Below, piece after piece: positions 1 through 10,370 of a stretch of 64,000 nt of DNA. How positions within the stretch are numbered: the stretch's first letter is position 1; the number at the start of each line of letters is the position of its first letter. The DNA comes from Dendrophyllia cribrosa. Its lineage: Eukaryota; Cnidaria; Anthozoa; Scleractinia; Dendrophylliidae. The DNA is taken from contig JAJLRJ010000011.1 of the NCBI GenBank assembly GCA_024195265.1, forward strand, positions 22,526,212 to 22,590,211, given 5' to 3'. A program made the translations under genes and the position numbers. The notes beneath the pieces were generated by a model. That model ran no database searches. It saw nothing but the letters and a program-made list of their open reading frames with translations, and was not told the DNA's origin.

Positions 1-1050
1 AGAGCGGGTGTCTATCCATCTCCGTCAACAATCGCAGTTTTTTTCCTTCTGCGTGCCTCCTATCCTTTGCTCCCTACTCTCTGTACGTCTGGAAGAGGCT
101 ATTGTTAACGTCAGTCAATGCCAACAACAACAGTTCTTTTCAGAACTACACTAACCCGGACGATCACACTCGACAGACTGCTGATACCCCTGGATTCAAA
201 CCATTTACAGAGTATAGTTAATTTAACAAATAGATCCCATTTTGCTACAGGTGTGTGATTGAGAGAGAATATCTGAAATTTAACTGTAATTAAAGTGTTC
301 ATTGAAAATTGAGACGTCTTTTGTGATCTATAACTGAACAGACAAACGGCAAAATGCAAAATCTATTTGTTTTATACAATATAAACAAGGAAGAAAAATG
401 CGCCTCGTAGCACTTGACCGAGATCATGACTATTTGAGGATTTTTTCCTAATTCTGGCATTTTCCATGTCAACAAAACCGCTTTATTTCATACTTATTGA
501 GATTTTCTATTGAAATTTGGCGTGTGAAAACCCCGTTCGAGGTTCGCAGCCAATTAGAATGGCGAAACGATTTTCTCACACGTGAAAAAAGCGTTTCGTC
601 CAACCACAAATCTCAGTATGTATAAAATAAACAAATTACAGTATGAGCAGTGCTTTGTACGGCATTTACGCACTCGTTGGTTTGTATCAGAAATCTCATT
701 CGCTTGCAAAGCTTCGCTCGTTCGATTTCTGATACGAACCAACTCGTTCGTAACTACCGTACGCCCGCACTGCCAATAAAGTAACATATATGTTCGCTTC
801 GCTTTCGTCTTTTTCTTAATTGTCAATAGCTTCTGTTAAACATTTTTTCGATGCCTTCACTTGCCCTTACTGGAATAATCTCGTAAACATTTTCAAAACT
901 GTCCGCCATGTATGTTGGGTGAAACAGAGAAAAAAAAATTCTGCATGACGTCAGTTGTGCGTCTGTACTCTAATAGATCATATGTAATGACCAATCAAAA
1001 TGCGCGTAGAATTCAGTACATTGTATAAATGGTAATTTATGTCTACAGTG
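1..1050. other. Intergenic, repeat-like, no gene seen
   Basis: No convincing coding region. The stretch contains an imperfect inverted repeat at 681-742 whose arms read TTGGTTTGTATCAGAAATC and GATTTCTGATACGAACCAA, embedded in a fragment rich in CGTTCG/TTCGCT words that looks like a mobile-element remnant. The short open frames here overlap on opposite strands and show no domain. Confidence 0.5.
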
Positions 1051-1443
1051 TGTTTAAACAAGGACACTGACTATAAAAGGAACCTTGGCCAGGCCAAGCC
1101 GCCAGTCATTTCACTCTTGACACCGAACTGTCAACATCACGTGCATCCGCTCGCCAATGGAGAACCGTTTATACCGCGCAAAATTCAAATTTGGAAAGCT
1201 AAAATATTATATTCATGCTAAAAGGCGCATAAATTCAAATAATGTTTTTAGTTTTATTTTCGTGAAAGATAAATCCTTTTCAAGATTGAACTAGTAAAGG
1301 TAGAATTAGACCTATTTCTTGGGGCAACGGTCTTCCTCCGTGTTGCTCGCAGTCAGTCATCTTTGATTAGCCGTTGAAGCAGTGATGGTGTGACAAAGAG
1401 GGGGCGGAGCTATCCCTTTTATAGTCAGTGTACTTTGTTTAAA
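1051..1443. mobile_element. Short terminal-inverted-repeat element (MITE-like)
   Basis: The left end (about 1051-1085) contains GACACTGACTATAAAAGG. The right end (about 1411-1443) carries its reverse complement, CCCTTTTATAGTCAGTGTA, followed by CTTTGTTTAAA, which mirrors TTTAAACAAG at the left end. The termini are therefore inverted repeats around 330 bp of non-coding DNA. The TATAAAAGG words belong to these termini and should not be read as promoters. No transposase is present; the superfamily is not identified. Confidence 0.6.
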
Positions 1444-1680
1444 ACGAGTGAAGTTAAAAAGTCTCATTGTAGTAAAGTAAACCAGTCTGTCTCGGGTGCA
1501 TTTATAACGATCCAGGTTGAATACTTTAAATGACAAATAAAACTGTTTTAATCGTTAGACCTTCACATGTTTCGCTTTTGTTAGTTTGTTTATTAGCTTT
1601 AAAAAGTTTCGATGTATTTTTACATTATTCGTTCCTCACTCAAAGTTTGAAAGAAAAGCGGCACGTCAAGGTTTTATCTA

Positions 1681-1743
1681 GGGGGGGGGGGGGAGAGGTG
1701 GAAGCTTCCTCCGCTCCTCCCCCCCCCCCCCCCCCCCCCCCCC
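1681..1743. repeat. Poly(G)/poly(C) hairpin tract
   Basis: A run of about 13 G is followed by a purine-rich spacer and then a run of about 25 C. The two arms can pair (GGGGAGAGGTGGAAGC against GCTTCCTCC...CCCC). It is one of many long G or C homopolymers in this window and a likely site of sequencing or assembly error. Confidence 0.8.
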
Positions 1744-1990
1744 TCCCCCTCAAAAGCCAAGCTTTCCCCTCCAAAAAAGTTGTTACAATTACAGTATATA
1801 AGTAAATATGTGAGAAAAGTCAACCAGGTCAGTATACATGAGGTACGGCATTCCCTTTCAAAGGAAACTACATGACAAAGGACATGAAGCATTATGAACT
1901 GCTGGCCTTACGCAGGCTCGATTGTCGCGCTTTAATCAAATAAAAACTCGGTCTCAAAATACACTAGATTGCATCTCAGCCAAATTCATT

Positions 1991-2827
1991 TCAAAACATT
2001 TTCGGTGGAGGGGGATATGCCGCTGGGACTACTTCGGCTGGAACGTCGCTGCTTGTTACGAACTGACGGCAGATGCCCATGATCCAGCCGGGAAGGAAAC
2101 ACAGCAAAAACGAGGCAATGATAACGATGACATCGACAGCTGCCTTCCGATCTCTCACTCGCCTCAACATCTCTTGCTGCTGGCTTTCAACATCCACAAC
2201 AGTTCCCGCTTGTAACTCAATGGCGTTTATTTGACGTTTAGCTGTCTTGTAGACCGCTACGTTAAGGAACATGATGACCATAAATGGCACAATAAAGGTT
2301 GCGATGGGAAAGATCAACGTGTTCCATCTATTTGAACCGCCCTGCACCGACCATCCTTGTTCGCAGAAGAACACCTCTGGGTTGTAAACATACTTTCCCC
2401 AACCGAGAAACGGACCAATGGAAAGTGGAATCGGGATTATCCAGATAACAGCAATGAAGAGCATTCTGAATTTGGTAATAGTGCCATCGTACGTCAAAGG
2501 CGACTTAACTATCGCCATATATCGTTCATGCGACACCGCTACCAGATGGAGAACCGTGTTGATGTAGAAACATCTTACAAAAAAGGGGTTGAGGTAGCAT
2601 ATTGTTTGGCCATATAACCATTTTTCTTCTGCTATGCTTCCGATGCGAAATGAGTTGACGAGGATTAAAAGAAGAAAGTCTGATACTGCGAGGCTGGCGA
2701 GTAGAATATACCGCATTACATGAAAATTTCTTTTCAACAAGATCGTCACTATTACCAGCAAATTACCAGGAAGCCCGATGGTATCGAAAAGTGCGTGGAA
2801 TGCCGCAATCACTCGAGGGAAAACCAT
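1991..2827 (-). CDS. Rhodopsin-family (class A) GPCR, truncated before TM7
   Basis: A single uninterrupted frame of 278 codons begins at the ATG at 2827-2825. It has class A landmarks in order: GN at residues 21-22 (TM1), LAVSD at 46-50 (TM2), Cys77 before TM3, ERY at 101-103 (the DRY position), a TM4 Trp at 129, Cys155 in extracellular loop 2, a TM5 Pro at 181, and CFLP at 243-246 in place of CWxP in TM6. The frame then stops after a proline-rich tail (PPPPKMF) with no TM7 and no NPxxY motif, and no TM7 was recognised in other frames downstream. Intronless orphan receptors of this kind are numerous in cnidarians. The receptor is either a pseudogene truncated near repeats or has an unseen final exon. 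Ligand unknown; an opsin is unlikely because the TM7 retinal lysine is absent. Confidence 0.75.
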   Translation of the reverse strand: MVFPRVIAAFHALFDTIGLPGNLLVIVTILLKRNFHVMRYILLASLAVSDFLLLILVNSFRIGSIAEEKWLYGQTICYLNPFFVRCFYINTVLHLVAVSHERYMAIVKSPLTYDGTITKFRMLFIAVIWIIPIPLSIGPFLGWGKYVYNPEVFFCEQGWSVQGGSNRWNTLIFPIATFIVPFMVIMFLNVAVYKTAKRQINAIELQAGTVVDVESQQQEMLRRVRDRKAAVDVIVIIASFLLCFLPGWIMGICRQFVTSSDVPAEVVPAAYPPPPKMF

Positions 2828-4095
2828 GTTAAGATTGGAACTGTTTTGTTGGAAATGTTTAATATTTTGAGCGAAACCTTACTGTAACATTTCCTGGCGA
2901 TTTATATGCATCAAACATCAATAGCAGTTTTAATCGTTTGTTGAGTGATGTGCGTCAGTTCTCATTTTCCAAGCACAATATGGGCGGAAATTAACAAATT
3001 AACAAAGCGCATGCGTTTAATCCTTTGTAAAAAAGAACCAATATTTTATTTGTATGGATTAAATCAAACTTTAAATCTGTTTTAAAAAAGAATTATATAC
3101 ATTAGATGCAACATGTCTAAATTTTCAATTTTTTTTTCCTGATAAAAGGGCGACTTTATATTTTTTTAAAATCACATTCATTGAGCGGAAAGTAGTCAAA
3201 GTAGTTTTCAAAGAAAAAGCAGCAAAACGCAATTACCGTTACTTTGTTTTCATGTTGTTTTCACCAGGTGTAATATTTTTTTGCTCCAAAATTTCATATT
3301 CTGCCTATGTACTGAAGAAAGACAATTTCTCGTCAATATATTCTGTGTTCATTTCCTCCTAATCATAACATATTGCTCATGAAGGCTTTTTAGTTTACAG
3401 GTTATTTTTCTGTCCTGGCCAAATGGACCAACTGGAGACCCAGTCTTATTCCCTGCTTTCGTAAACAGAAAACTAGAATTTTGTAAGTAATCAATGATAT
3501 ACGCATGGCACTGCAAATTATTTCTAAAAGGAAAATTTCCACAACGATTTAATTATCTCATTGATGTGCAAACTATGTCAACAGAAGAACTTTGTGGTAT
3601 GAGTAGTTTAAGTTTTAGAATTTTTGATATCACATGGAAACGAGCAGAAGCGACTCCAAGAGAATTTTTAGACGCTGTGCCAGGTGTGTGTATTTCTAAC
3701 ATGCATGGTATGTGGAAACCAGTGTTACAGTTTTCACAAAAAAGTTTCAGGGTTTAACGATGTTTTGCTTCCCTATAAAGTGGGACACCAAGATGGCCGC
3801 TCCATACATTTTTACTTAAAATGTCTAATATTCAATCGCCTATAACTCTTGAACGAAATGCTTTTGCTCTTCAAAATCTGGCCCAGATGTGTAGTTTTAA
3901 ACTCTCTACAATTCCATCAACATTTTGGGATCGAAATCTGTTTTTTAATCCTTCTGTATTTCGATATGACTTAAGTGTAAAGCAAGAATAAACAAGTAAC
4001 TGTATTAATTTTTGCAAAGATCACCGTAACGAAATAGAAGCACCGAATCCTGAAGTAAAGGATCTAATCAGCTACAAAATAATGAAACGATTTGA
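2828..4095. other. Intergenic, AT-rich, no gene seen
   Basis: No domain or splice-supported coding region was recognised. An 87-codon frame at 3494-3757 has no features I recognise. The region directly upstream of the GPCR start (2828-3000) has no clear TATA element. Confidence 0.4.
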
Positions 4096-4180
4096 TAAAA
4101 AAGCAAGGCTGATTCGCGGTACGGAAATGACTATATCAAATATAACTGTTTCCGTACCATGAATCAGCCTTGCTTTTTTA
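4096..4180. repeat. Short hairpin (foldback)
   Basis: The arms at about 4096-4130 and 4147-4180 read AAAAAGCAAGGCTGATTC and its complement GAATCAGCCTTGCTTTTT, with further pairing through GGTACGGAAA/TTTCCGTACC and a loop of roughly 16 nt. Compact non-coding foldback of the kind left by MITEs; it interrupts no gene. Confidence 0.8.
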
Positions 4181-4800
4181 TGAAACCAAGAATAGGCTGA
4201 ATAGGCAAGTGAACGTCATTGTTTACATTTTGCTTCATTAGCAGATTGAATTTACGTAGAGAATTGATATCAACATAAATTCCCATCGAAAAATCAGTTC
4301 TTTTACCGTTAAGTCCCTCGTCCCGCTTCTTCTTCGCGGGTTCTGAAGTTCCTCGAAGCAAGATTTCAACGCTAAAAGCTCTTCTTCTGAGTATTCTTTA
4401 AAGCTTTCTCTTTCTATTTTGAATATTACCTCGCGAAGCGAGATTAATAAATTTGTCGTCGCTCGGGAACTATGCCGCGCGAATTCGAGCGAAAAATATA
4501 TTTATTTTTTTTTCCAAGAGGGCACGGTGACGAATCCTGCAATCTGATTGGTTCTTAGCGCGGTCCGGATTTTCCTATCTCTGCCCACGGTCATGGTAAC
4601 GCTTTCTTGAGTATTTTAAAGTGATTTGAGAGACAGAGGAAAAAAATGAATAATTTATTTACCGGTTTAGGATCGGTGCGTATAGTAAAAAACTGTAATG
4701 CTGCCCGAGGCCTACCTCCCAGCCGGCAAATACAACATATATACTTGAAGGTATAATGCAGTTGCCTCGCAACAAAAGGACAAAAAGACAGTAGTATTAT
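4181..4800. other. Intergenic, repeat-like
   Basis: No gene recognised. The stretch 4430-4600 contains CG-rich words (CCTCGCGAAGCGAG, GCTCGGGAACTATGC) followed by a CACGGTGACGAATCC segment, which looks like a repetitive-element remnant rather than a unique gene. Confidence 0.35.
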
Positions 4801-4805
4801 TAAGA

Positions 4806-5814
4806 TATCAGATCCTTTCATCAAAGAGATTCTTGAAATCTGGTCAGAAGTTAATTTTGAACAAACTGTAGTGTCAGATGATCACTTTCTTGCATCACCT
4901 TTATGGTACAATTCCTTGATACGAATAGAAAACAAACCAGTTTTCTATAAAGATTGGTTTACTGAAGGAGTAACAAAAGTCAAGCATTTAATGAATGGCT
5001 CTGGCAAATTTCTTTCGCTCTCTGTTTTCCAAAGTAAATATAGCCTGAAAGTCCGGCCTTTAGCTTTTTATGGACTAATATCTGCAGTCAAACTCCTGAA
5101 AAAGCACATACCACAAAATACAAGGCCTTCTTTAAAGTATGAAGAGTTCTTGACTAAATTTGTAGAAAATTCAAAACCAAGTAGACTTGTATATAAGAAA
5201 CTAGTATCAAAAAAGAGAGAACTACCTATTTCAAGCCAACAAAAGTGGTTTGAGGATATTAACGTTACGATCAACTGGAAAACTGCCTATCAATTATCCC
5301 TTCAATGTACGAAGAGTACAAAACTTATAGCTTTTAATTTTAAATTCTTACACAGAAGAATATTGACTAACAACTTTCTGAAAAAAATCGGACTCGATAG
5401 CGAAAAATGTATCTTCTGCCAATAAGAGACAGAAAAACTGGTACATCTATTCTGGGAATGATCCAAAACTCAGTCCTTCTGGGTCAGCATTTCCTTATGG
5501 CTTCAGTCATGTAAAATAATTGAAAAAGAAACGCTCATACAACTGGGTACAGCACTGGGCTTAAAACCAGATAGCTCAAAATACAACCCTCAAATAAACT
5601 TGTGCTGTCTGCTTGCTAAATACTACATTTGGCTGTGTAAAATGAAAGAATGTCCACCAAAACTTGATGATTTTTTACACTATATGAAACATATCAATGA
5701 AATTGAAAACAAAGCCGACATTATTAACTGGAAGAAATGGGAGTCTTTTAAGTCTTTCTTGTAGTCCCCTGTGAACTTGATGCCAGTCCCCTAAGAAATG
5801 AAAAAATGTGTATA

Positions 5815-5816
<2 letters not shown>
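4806..5816 (+). mobile_element. 3' fragment of an L1/Tx1-type LINE (reverse transcriptase C-terminus)
   Basis: From about 4806 a frame reads SDPFIKEILEIW, then LASPLWYNSLIRIENKPVF, and later FNFKFLHRRILTN and KCIFCQ followed by HLFWE. This order (LWNNxxIxIxNKPVF, a Y..LISA segment, then a CxFC...HLFWxC cysteine/histidine motif) is typical of the C-terminal part of Tx1/L1-group LINE ORF2 proteins. The frame is broken by TAA at 5423-5425 and TGA about 12 codons later, where the expected motif cysteine should be. It ends near 5764 and is followed by a TTC-rich microsatellite. The copy lacks the endonuclease and polymerase parts and is dead. Confidence 0.75.
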
Positions 5817-5845
<29 letters not shown>

Positions 5846-6060
5846 CTTCTTCTTCTTCTTCTTCTTCTGCTTCTGCTTCTGCTTCTGCTTCTGCTTCTTC
5901 TTCTTCTTCTTCTTCTTCTTCTTCTTCTTCTTCTGCTTCTTCTTCTTCTTCTTCTTCTTCTTCTTCTTCTGCTTCTGCTTCTTCTTCTTCTGCTTCTGCT
6001 TCTGCTTCTTCTTCTTCTGCTTCTGCTTCTGCTTCTTCTTCTTCTTCTTCTTCTTCTTTT
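5817..6060. repeat. (TTC)n/(TGC)n trinucleotide microsatellite
   Basis: About 240 bp of uninterrupted trinucleotide repeat, mostly TTC, with repeated single-step changes to TGC in blocks such as (TTCTGC). It gives meaningless long Ser/Ala and Phe/Cys reading frames. It starts about 50 bp after the LINE stop codon, so it may be the element's simple-sequence 3' tail or an expansion from it. Confidence 0.95.
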
Positions 6061-8486
6061 TTTTTCTTTGTTTTGCTTTCCTTTCAGGCTAAATTTAGTT
6101 TAAAGTTTTAAAGTAAATGCTGTAATAAGTAGTTATAGTATTAAATTTACAGTAAGAATATAGAAATATTGTGAAATATATGGAAGTAAGCTTAGTGTTA
6201 CACGTAATATGTCATGGTTTGTAATGTTTTTGTGATTCCTTTTTTTCTGTAATGTAACATTACTGTTTCTTGTTTAATAATAATAATAATAATAAAGGGG
6301 GGGGGGGGTTACTTTCATGGGGGCGTGAAAGGTAAAAAATTAAACAGTTACTCTCAAGGAGGCGCTAATTTTGGAGCTGGAGCCATTACTATCGGGATTC
6401 AGTGGTAACAGCGCAACAAAGCTTCAATGACGTCAGAGAACGCCTGGAACATTTTTAAAATGTGGTACTACAACATGTAAGCCTAAACGAGCATGGTAAA
6501 CAAAGATGGCGGACGGTTAACGGTACGCGAACCATCGAAAGGACCTTCTACCAACATTTTTGGTTTCAAAGAAGACAAATAAGTGGAACAGCGAAAAGCC
6601 TCATACGCAAATCGAGACGCCATGCACCAAAGTTTCGACCGGCGGTGCACCCTCCCCCGAGCTTCGCGAGGTTCTGCGGGACACATATTTATGATAAACT
6701 ATTAAGTAATGGTCCTAGTAAGAAGTAGGCAACATAACGGCAGGCAGGGAATGCAGAAAAGGTGTTAATTGCGATATTGTTGAAACCGTCCACCTCGGGG
6801 GGGGGGAAGCAACTTCCCACACATTCTCTTATAAAGTGAAATCCAAACGATGTTCTCACAACTTGCAAAGCAATCATGGAGGCATCAGTCAGCGGATTCG
6901 TGTTCTGCGCACGAGCAGAGTTTGTCAATCCCGAAGTGCAAACAAAACAAAAAACATGGCGCCGATGCGAGTGCGATTTCGGTGGCTTCTCTTAAGTTTA
7001 TTCAACGATTTTTTTCTTCAGAACCTCTTCAATTTGGAAAATTTACTTCTTCACGGACGTCGATTTTCTAGTTTATCCCTGTGCAAGCTGAACATACGCA
7101 GTTCACGAAATAGTTGGCAGGTGTATGCTTCAATCGCTGGAGTTGAGTCATCAAGATGACAGATAGGCTTGGCAAAATACTCAGGTATATTAGTGACGGG
7201 GAGGTGCGAATGGGGCCAAATTGTTAAGTGATGCTCCACATAAGAACTACCGTAAACTTCATTGATCTGCCGCATTGGCTCTTTCCCACATAGCATATCT
7301 TTGATTTTAAGAATAGAGGAGGGGCTGATGGTTCATAATTATATTTCAGTATAAAAATAAAGAAAATCCATTTGCGTCAAATAAATTATGGGAAATGTTT
7401 GTGCTTAACCAATCAGAATAGCAGAAGACAATAGCTAATAATTTTGCTTATTTGATGAAGTTCCCCAAATACAATATCTTTTAAAAATTCCATGTTGTAC
7501 GATTGGGTCTCAAATTACACGAAACCGTAAAATAATTAGACAAAATGCACCTCGAACCTTAACTTATTAGCGGTTTTCGAGTCTAGGCCAATCAGATCAC
7601 TAGTTCAGGTAACAATGAAAAAAGTTGACATTCCATCGTGCATTGCGTTTCAGCACTTTCCTTCTTATGCGGATCATTACTTGAACCCAAAAAAAGTTCT
7701 ATCAGGCTAAAACCAGACCCAAAAAAGATCAACGGCCCAGAACGTAACCTAAAAAAGTCCATTTTTTTCTCTGCATAAAAAAGTTACAAAAATGCACATC
7801 AAGAGAGTTCCAGACAGTTTTTGCGTCCACCTTTTTTTATTCATCATGCATCTGTCACAAACTTTAGGCAGACTGCAGTCATTCTTTGAAAGTGAGGAGC
7901 AATACATGTGTGACATGAAAATAAGAAGTCTTGTTAAAATTAGTATTCTACGCAATTTTTAACTTTTAAGGAAATTTTAGCTATCAAAAAATGCAAAATT
8001 GCTGGGTGGGAAAAGCCATAATGAGCCATACATTCTTTGCAAAATTTCTAGTTTATAAGACAGTCGTTTCACAAAGAGTATCTAAATCCTTGTACGTTGG
8101 GTCATCCATTTTTTTCTAGGAATTGAAAAATGAAAAATAAAAACTCTTGGTGGCCAATTGAAAAACTTGCCAAAAATTAGATTATGGTTTTAATTTACGA
8201 CAAAGGTACTTAGTTTTACTGTGGGCCAGTTTTGACACAAAAACGTCAAATCCCCTTGATCAGCTGCTTTTAAACGGTAACTGTCAATACTATTTTTTTA
8301 TTGGCCAAACTTGACAGCCACAACCGTTAAAATAACACTGAAGTTTAAAATCGTGACTGGTGCTTTAAGCAAATAACTTCTGTTTTGCATTCTGCGTTTG
8401 AATTTTAACTGACATTTTGGATTTTACAGCAGTACAGCGATATAAGTTACTCGCTCCATATCTGTTCAAGCCTGAATTTTTTCAGG
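6061..8486. other. Intergenic, no supported gene
   Basis: Contains (AAT)n followed by a G13 run (about 6278-6309) and scattered TE-like debris. The short frame starting at the ATG at about 6875 encodes a 39-residue peptide beginning MEASVSGFVF; it looks like possible coding sequence but has no partner exon that I can support. The rest (7300-8480) is AT-rich and featureless to the eye. Confidence 0.35.
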
Positions 8487-8728
8487 TTGCTTTTCAACTG
8501 CTTAAGTTGATAGCGCACTGCGAGGAACAAATTTCACTCATGTTTCATCCGCAGTTCATATTCATGAATTTCTGCTGATTGTCTTAAAAATTGCCTGCCT
8601 CGACCTGTTGCTTTTCAACTGCTTAAGTTGATAGCGCACTGCGAGGAACAAATTTCACTCATGTTTCATCCGCAGTTCATATTCATGAATTTCTGCTGAT
8701 TGTCTTGAAAATTGCCTGCCACGGCCTG
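8487..8728. repeat. Two-copy 121-bp tandem duplication
   Basis: The unit starting TTGCTTTTCAACTGCTTAAG at 8487 recurs at 8608 with only a few differences. It includes CATGTTTCATCCGCAGTTC and ends with GCCTGCC...CCTG. A related single segment (CTGCTTAAGTTGATA...CACTGCGAGGA) is found at about 50892 in a helicase intron, so the unit derives from a dispersed repeat. Confidence 0.9.
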
Positions 8729-8984
8729 TTCAGATGGCAAGTATTCAGCGTTATCTTGTAAATAATTTTTTTTCAAAACCCTTTTTTTAAATTTAATATA
8801 GCAAAATTTCCGACTTTAACAATTATCCTTTCTTGTGGTTCGAAAAAAAGCGCAAGAAAAATCAGTGAAGTCAAAGGACTCCCATATTTTCCGAACGAAA
8901 CAAGGTTTACACAGTTCCGCTACTTAACTTATTAGACCTACTTCAATAGAAAATATTTTTACATTACAATTACTCAAGTTCTCC

Positions 8985-9500
8985 CACCAGTGGCATTAAA
9001 AGCAACTTCCCAATATCTTCGACAACCACCTTCGCTACGCCAGTGACGTCCACACGTATAACACTAGATATGCTGCAAGAGATAACTTCTATAAAGCACA
9101 CTTCAGGACTAATATCGGGAAAAAAAACATCATCAGCTTTAGCAGTTGATTCTTGGGAAAAATTACCAAAAGAAATCAAAGATCTTAGTAATTTTGATTT
9201 CAAAAAAAAGTTAAACGGTATTTATTGTCGAAACAGATATACTGTCCAACCCCAGTCGTCTTCTAATTTTCGCTTTTTTTTTGCTATTTCATTGCTATTT
9301 GTGTGCGGTGTGTGTGTGTGTTTATGTGTTTGTAATAGATGTCTACATGTGAATTGATACTACACAAGACTAGTGTCTAACTAGAAAACTGTATGGTATT
9401 TATATTTAGTTATTCGTCCTATTGTTTTAGTAATTTTAGTTTAGCTAGATATATATTTTCTTGTAACAAAAAAATGTCCTGGAAATGTGAAAATAAAGTA
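8985..9500 (+). mobile_element. 3' end of a non-LTR retrotransposon (CR1/RTE-like)
   Basis: Around 9060-9215 the translation reads TRYAARDNFYKAHFRTNIG and then, after a one-base frame change in an A-run near 9120, SWEKLPKEIKDLSNFDFKK. The pattern of R..NFY....R...G..., W..LP..IK, F.FKK.L is the typical end of the polymerase protein in CR1/RTE-type LINEs. It is followed by an untranslated tail with a GT-rich segment and AATAAAGTATATATTGTAG. 5'-truncated and frameshifted, hence inactive. The clade is uncertain. Confidence 0.6.
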
Positions 9501-10008
9501 TATATTGTAGTATATTGTAGTTCTGAGTTATCGTTTTTCCCTTAACCCTTTTCGACCTGGGCTTTTTTTGACTTCTTGAGCCTCGGCGGTGGGGGGGGGA
9601 ACATTGTGCCCCTCTCGTAACTTCAAGAATGTAATGTTCACAATTTATCCATCTTTCTGATCAAAATAAAGACATCCAGAACATTAAGGCTATGACAATG
9701 AAACCTAGAGGGTACATAGTACGTCCAAAACTGTCTCCTTTGCGATCCGCATAATGGAACGATGACGTCATATGACGTAGATATTAGGTAATTAGTTAAA
9801 CGGCCGCCATCTTGGATTTCTGAAATTTTTTAAAACCTCTTAAAAACCATCCAAATTGACTCAAAATTAATCAAAACCAATAAATAAACGCTAAATGACG
9901 TAAAAATATAAAAGTTATACCAATAAACATTGTTTTTCTTCATTCAAAGGTACAAATATGCAAATTTAAAAAAACATGGCTGTCAAAATCTTGTTGCCAT
10001 GGAAACAT

Positions 10009-10370
10009 AATAATAATAATAATAAAAACTTTATTTCTGTGTCAAGATAAAATATAGCAGTTACCCACTAAGTAAGGACACCTATCTAAACTATCTAAAT
10101 ATTTAAACAAGCTAAATTACATCAAGTCACGTGATCAATAAATTGTCATGAAATTGTTGCCAGATTAATTTTAGGAAAAGTCACAAAGTTTGATGGCGTT
10201 TGAATACATATTAAAGAAGTTATGAATGTTGAAAGTTAGCGCGGGCACTTTGAAGTTAACGTGGGGTGTCCGTGTTAGAGAGGTTTCCCTACGGAGAGAT
10301 TTGACTTTACGTCGTATCATGAATGTGAAATTAGTCGCTAGCGCGTAAAACATTTCTTTAATATCTTTGA
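10009..10370 (-). mobile_element. Possible retroelement 3' end with (ATT)n tail
   Basis: On the minus strand a 60-codon frame ending at 10171 is followed by an untranslated stretch and then ATT triplets (seen as AATAATAATAATAATAA on the plus strand at 10008-10025) just beyond TTTTTATT. A short coding remnant followed by a trinucleotide tail is the layout of a 5'-truncated LINE insertion, but no diagnostic reverse-transcriptase motif is visible in the remnant, so this is tentative. Confidence 0.35.

Noticed and set aside
1068..1080. TATAAAAGG resembling a promoter, followed by a 60-codon frame
   Set aside because: The same word is mirrored at 1411-1430; it is part of the inverted termini of a mobile element, and no gene follows.
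5806..6111. Long Ser/Ala-rich or Phe/Cys-rich proteins
   Set aside because: Pure translation of a TTC/TGC microsatellite in different frames.
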